Positions 60,240 to 64,000 of a DNA stretch of 64,000 bases are shown piece after piece. Under the pieces are notes generated by a model. The model worked only from the letters and a program-made list of their open reading frames with translations. It ran no database searches and was not told the DNA's origin. Both the position numbers and the translations under genes were made by a program. Source of the DNA: Blastobasis lacticolella (taxonomy: Eukaryota > Arthropoda > Insecta > Lepidoptera > Blastobasidae); NCBI GenBank assembly GCA_905147135.1, contig LR990043.1, forward strand, positions 16,493,584 to 16,557,583, read 5' to 3'. How positions within the stretch are numbered: position 1 is the stretch's first letter; each line of letters begins with the position of its first letter.

Positions 60240-61275
60240 ATACAGAGGCTATCTTTTATTTTTATTTCTTTATTTATTTCAGGCAACTGAGGCCCATATT
60301 TATAAAAACATAAACAACATATTTATAAAAACATAAACTGATACAAAAACAAAGATAAAAACCTACATTTAAATTATTATAAAGTGTAAACTAATATATA
60401 GAATTATAATTTATTGATATCTTAAAAATCTACACTTCACTCATCAGTTGTATCTCTGTGTGATACAACTGGCACTTAATGTTGATTCTGCGGCACCGGA
60501 AATTCTAGGTCGCTCACGGAATCGCCGGCACACCACACCCGTCGAACAATAATCCAATAATGAAGAAATCCAAATCTGCGAAACTGGAAAATCTGGAAAC
60601 CAACACCACGAACGAGTTTTACATACGTTCATGGCTTGATTCCAAGAGCTGGACTCTCACGAGGTAGTTCTTGGTTAAGGGGATGTGCTCTTCCACGTCC
60701 TTTGCCGTCACTGTGTAATGAAGGCGGGACAGGTATTGCGCCGTCGTCGTCGCAGGGCGCAGCAGGAAGTTGGGACCGGTTATTGCAGTGCCGCGAAAAT
60801 TCTGAGCAGCACGACCTTTACTCTTTTTATGGACCGTGACAAATCCTTCCTCACCACGGTCCTCGTCGGGGACGCATGGGGGCTTCAACACCACCGTTTC
60901 TTGTGGAGCTGAAGCCTCCGCGCGACGAGGTTGGCGCGATGCCGGTGCATCGACGGGAGCCTCGGGCGCGGCTGCGCCGGCAGGCGGGCAGCGGGCACGG
61001 GCCGAGCGACGGGCGCAGGGTCACGTGGCGTAGCAGCCGCAACGTGTACGCCGATGCGAGCCGCGTTCATCACGTTGAGTGATGAGATCAGCAGTACCTT
61101 GGCTTCGAAAATGTCCTTCTCCGAGAAGCTGGACTTGCAGATCTGCACAGCACTGACTTCGTCCATCACGTCCAATTTTTGTTGCAGGAACACGAGGAGC
61201 TCGTTCACAACGATGTTATTATTAGCCATCGCAGCGATGCACACGCGGCAGATTGCGCCGCCGATTCAGTAAAAC
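60240..61275 (-). pseudogene. Decayed retroelement ORF1-like protein
   Basis: The minus-strand frame 60885-61244 begins MANNNIVVNELLVFLQQKLD and continues EVSAVQICKSSFSEKDIFEA, the N-terminus of a repetitive protein I have seen many times in lepidopteran gene sets. Then the frame breaks. 60619-60894 continues with VTVHKKSKGRAAQNFRGTAI, AQYLSRLHYTVTAKDVEEHI and YLVRVQLLE, where a stop interrupts; a homologous NSFVVLVSRF stretch follows. A TTTATTTCTTTATTTATTTC run (60259-60279) may mark the 3' end. The GC-rich middle has an internal deletion. It is not a host gene. Confidence 0.7.
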
Positions 61276-62229
61276 GATATAAATATTACTAAATCGACAA
61301 TACACGACCTATTCACGTAGCGCATACTGGGAGACTGGTTTTATACGTGTACACTTAATTTGTTTATGTTGGGTCAAAAATTAAATACCTATTTGTCGTT
61401 TATGGAGTTAAATGTCAATTGTTTGATAATAATCTATTAAAAGCAGGGAACACTAACGAAGACCGATTGAGGCAAAGTTTGTGACTTGACGACCAACACC
61501 AACTACCCTCAAATTATGTAACCTAGAATAAACTCTATCTGGAACATCACTAATAATATCAATCGATACCGGGCGCGCAATCAGGTCCGTCCATAGTAAC
61601 CCACCCTTGACCTAGCAACCCTGCACCTGCGAGTAGTGTGAGTGCTGTAACATTCAAAACTCTAGAGATGCTGTCCGGACGTCATAAAGTAAACTTCATT
61701 ATAGCTTTAAATATTCAAATCAAACGGCGGCCAGAAACTGGATTTTTAGTTGTTTATTTTCCATTATACTCATAATAATAAAGTCTGCTACACTATTATG
61801 TTCAGCATTGTTCCTTATGTTGTGTGTATGTGGGGAACAATGAGTGGTAAACAGAGCGTAAAGGAACGGGTATAGCAAGGATGCGAGTGCAGTTGTTGCA
61901 GGCGGCCGGGGATGCGTCCAGCACAGCCCCCTGCGCCGCTGGACCGCCGCGCACGCGCGCTGCCACCCACCCACCGGCCACCCCGCTTCCATTAATAAAA
62001 CCAGGACCTTACCATTCCATTTCCATATTCCAAACCTATCACTACTAAGTAACAAAGGTAAAAATATTTAAAAATTATAGTGACATTGGATTGACATCGG
62101 ATTCGGGTAAGTTTTTACAAGTTACGATTTATTTACAAATAATTTTGGAGGTTATGTTGGAAGCTGTATTTCGAAAACAATGGTTGCATTTTAGAAGCTG
62201 CGGTTGGAAAGTGTAAAAATAGCGGGAAA
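61276..62229. other. Intergenic, possible promoter of the next exon
   Basis: No repeat or coding frame is convincing. A GC-rich patch at 61900-61990 lies on the minus strand within a 111-residue open frame (61720-62055) that shows no domain. Sequence before 62230 could be the 5' UTR of the exon that follows. Confidence 0.4.
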
Positions 62230-62320
62230 ATGGACAGGCCGGGGAGCACGTACTGCGAATGGTACCACCTGTTTAAAGGAGACGATTTGGAAATTTTGCA
62301 AGACGGCCTAACAAACATTG
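62230..62320 (+). CDS. Possible first coding exon of an unknown gene
   Basis: An ATG in good context (GAAAATGG) opens 30 codons that end at a strong donor (GGTAAGA), phase 1. The peptide starts MDRPGSTYCEWYHLFKGDDL and continues EILQDGLTNI; the mix of aromatic, acidic and hydrophobic residues is protein-like. I do not recognise the family. No second exon was identified before 64000; a long first intron would carry it out of the window. Confidence 0.45.
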
Positions 62321-62835
62321 GTAAGAGACCTTGGCCTTGTGACCTATATTCATGTTTTCTAGAGACCTAGCTTTTGCTGCAAGCGAATTACGGTTTGTTA
62401 CATGTAGGTTCCTACTTATAATGGCAATTGTAATATTTACAATAAAAATAAACTTCTCATTTAGAAAGATAATTTAAGCTTTACTATGCAAGGTAAAAGT
62501 TAGTAAAAGTTAAAAAATAAAGGGTTATGTTATGCGAAATGATTCCAACTTTAAAGTTTGACTATGTTTGATTTAAAAATTTGTTGAAATAAGATATTGA
62601 GTAGTAGTTTATGATTAAAAGACAGTGGGGGATTGGAAGTTGGAACAAAATATGGTAAAATTATAAGATATATAACCCTAGTTTACGTTGGCGTGTGACC
62701 CATTATTACTGTAGGTATAAAATTGGAAACTGACTTATTTCTCCTGCAAAAAAAGAAACATAAAGTCAATATAAAATTTCCTTCATTGTAAAAAGTGCAA
62801 GGGGGCCCACAATGAGGGACTTTTCTAATGTGGAT

Positions 62836-63462
62836 TAGAGATGAAACGGATAGTTGTTTGGCCGGATACCGGATACCGGATATCGGCCGGATATTTGGCA
62901 GGACATAGTCTCTGAACAATTCTGCGCAAGCTATGAGCGTGGGTGTGAAATTAGACAACTGCATAATTATGTTCACTACTCAAAACTTCGTTCACTACGA
63001 ATAATTTGAACTTTATTCTGAACAATTCTTTCGACCTCGGGCGGTACCTCGATTCGAAATACGGGTAATCCGGTAACCCAGCATCGTGGACCAAAGTGTA
63101 GTGAAAGTTCTATTAAGCTCGCATAAGAAGACAAATGAAACCGCATGCTACCTCTTAATGTAGGAGCAATTCGCATTTTAACCCAATTTATAATAATTTT
63201 CTTCTTTTAATTAATTTTTATCTACCTTGGATGTAATATTTTTTTGCTAACCTACCTACTAAATGAACAACGGGTAGGAACCTAATCAACAGTGCTTTGA
63301 TAAAGGCATATTTATAATTTTTGGGACTACTTTTTCCTATGAATAAAATCACTATTATACATATTTTATATTTTTTTTTGCTATCCGGTATCGGGCCGGA
63401 TAGTAAATTATCGCCGGATAGGCCGGATACCGGATAGTAACCGGATATACATTTCATCTCTA
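62836..63462. mobile_element. Non-autonomous hAT-like element, 8-bp TSD
   Basis: The ends are TAGAGATGAAACGGATA and CATTTCATCTCTA. Flanks are ATGTGGAT (62828-62835) and ATGTGAAT (63463-63470), an 8-bp target duplication with one change. Sub-terminal runs of CCGGATA repeat on both sides (GGCCGGATACCGGATACCGG at left; GGCCGGATAGTAA and CCGGATACCGGATAGTAACC at right), a layout typical of hAT elements. No transposase is present. Confidence 0.8.
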
Positions 63463-63470
63463 ATGTGAAT

Positions 63471-64000
63471 ATTGCCATATTTAATGTCATAGTGTTAAAT
63501 ATAGGTAGATAAAAAATTTCGAAGTCCGTCATTAAATGACTGAATTACAGAATATTTCAGTTTAAATATTTTCTCACGACATTATTGATGCCGCGATCTA
63601 CCTGCACACCGTAGCAGCGTCACCAGCACGCCTAGCACAGGTGTGTCCGCTACACAGATCGCGCTGCGAGAGACCGTTTCTTTCCTTCTCTCAAAACTAA
63701 GATGAAAGAGATAGCAGTATCTATGTCGCGCCTTTACTTCGCTTATCGCGTGCAAGACCAACTTGTGATAGCCGTGTAGGCCGGCAGCCTGGCCCTCGCT
63801 ATGGCGCTTACCCTTAGCGAGCGGCCACACAGAAAAGACGTAAGACGCAGACAAGTCGCAGACGCAGCGCCCGTTCAATTTACTGTCATACTAAATGTAT
63901 AGAAACGTCGCGACGCAAAACATACAGAAAAGACAGGGCTAGGACAGGGCGAGGACGCGTCGCAGACGCGACTTAAAACATACAGAAAAGACGAGGCAAG
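63471..64000. other. Unassigned right edge with short direct repeats
   Basis: CACACAGAAAAGACG (63828), CATACAGAAAAGACA (63921) and CATACAGAAAAGACG (63981) recur with CGCAGACGC blocks between them, suggesting a GC-rich repeat that runs off the window. No coding exon was recognised. Confidence 0.45.

Noticed and set aside
60619..61244. Two-exon host gene on the minus strand
   Set aside because: Both parts resemble a highly repetitive lepidopteran retroelement protein and are broken by stops and frameshift; no splice sites join them cleanly.
61720..62055. 111-residue minus-strand protein
   Set aside because: No domain, no splice support, and composition (Trp/Cys/Pro-rich then His/Asn-rich) not typical of a conserved protein.

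Overview
This is nuclear DNA from an insect, most likely a moth or butterfly. The reasons are GT-AG spliced genes with short phase-matched exons, an AT-rich background, many repeat families I recognise from lepidopteran genomes (tRNA-headed SINEs, CR1/jockey and RTE-like LINE tails, hAT and PIF/Harbinger MITEs), and a gluopsin-type opsin gene. No bacterial genes, rRNA genes or CRISPR arrays are visible. I rebuilt exon structures by hand from splice sites and reading phase.

Layout. 1-17 kb is gene-poor. It holds one possible Ser/Gly-rich exon (minus, 1221-1358), a two-exon gene for an 89-residue single-pass membrane microprotein (minus, 2210-2749), a Harbinger remnant, a tandem repeat, several MITEs, and two copies of a 1.25-1.3 kb fold-back element (7008-9458 and 15632-16874). 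The first copy is split by a 1153-bp hAT-like element with a perfect 8-bp target duplication, which itself carries a truncated LINE with a 17-bp target duplication. 17-34 kb is a compact housekeeping cluster: FBXO42-like F-box/Kelch gene (+, 3 exons, 610 aa), SYF1/XAB2 splicing factor (-, 2 exons, 845 aa), ZC3H13/Flacc m6A-writer subunit (+, 9 exons, 1023 aa) and alpha-aspartyl dipeptidase (-, 3 exons, 239 aa). SYF1 and ZC3H13 start codons lie only 368 bp apart, head to head. The other neighbouring pairs are tail to tail.

34.8-38 kb is a pile of LINE and SINE fragments. 38.7-52.8 kb (minus) holds a SmydA-8/msta-like SET-MYND locus. Two large first exons (45364-46516 and 51637-52834) each encode a MYND and SET domain and both end in phase 1. 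Only one set of 3' exons (39732-39895 and 38698-38853) is visible, so the locus may make two proteins by alternative first exons. 55.5-60.1 kb (+) is a six-exon opsin-like receptor with a glutamate where retinal-binding opsins have the Schiff-base lysine, as described for gluopsins. One of its introns carries a 200-bp palindromic Harbinger MITE with four X-box-like motifs. 60.2-64 kb has a decayed retroelement ORF, a possible first exon of an unknown + strand gene (62230-62320), and a second hAT-type MITE (62836-63462).

How the genes relate. Two neighbours act on RNA (SYF1 in splicing, ZC3H13 in m6A writing) and share an intergenic promoter. The remaining genes show no obvious functional link. 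No clearly new multi-gene system stands out. The best leads are the Glu-bearing opsin, the duplicated SET first exons, the nested transposon stack with an empty-site relative, and the X-box-bearing MITE.
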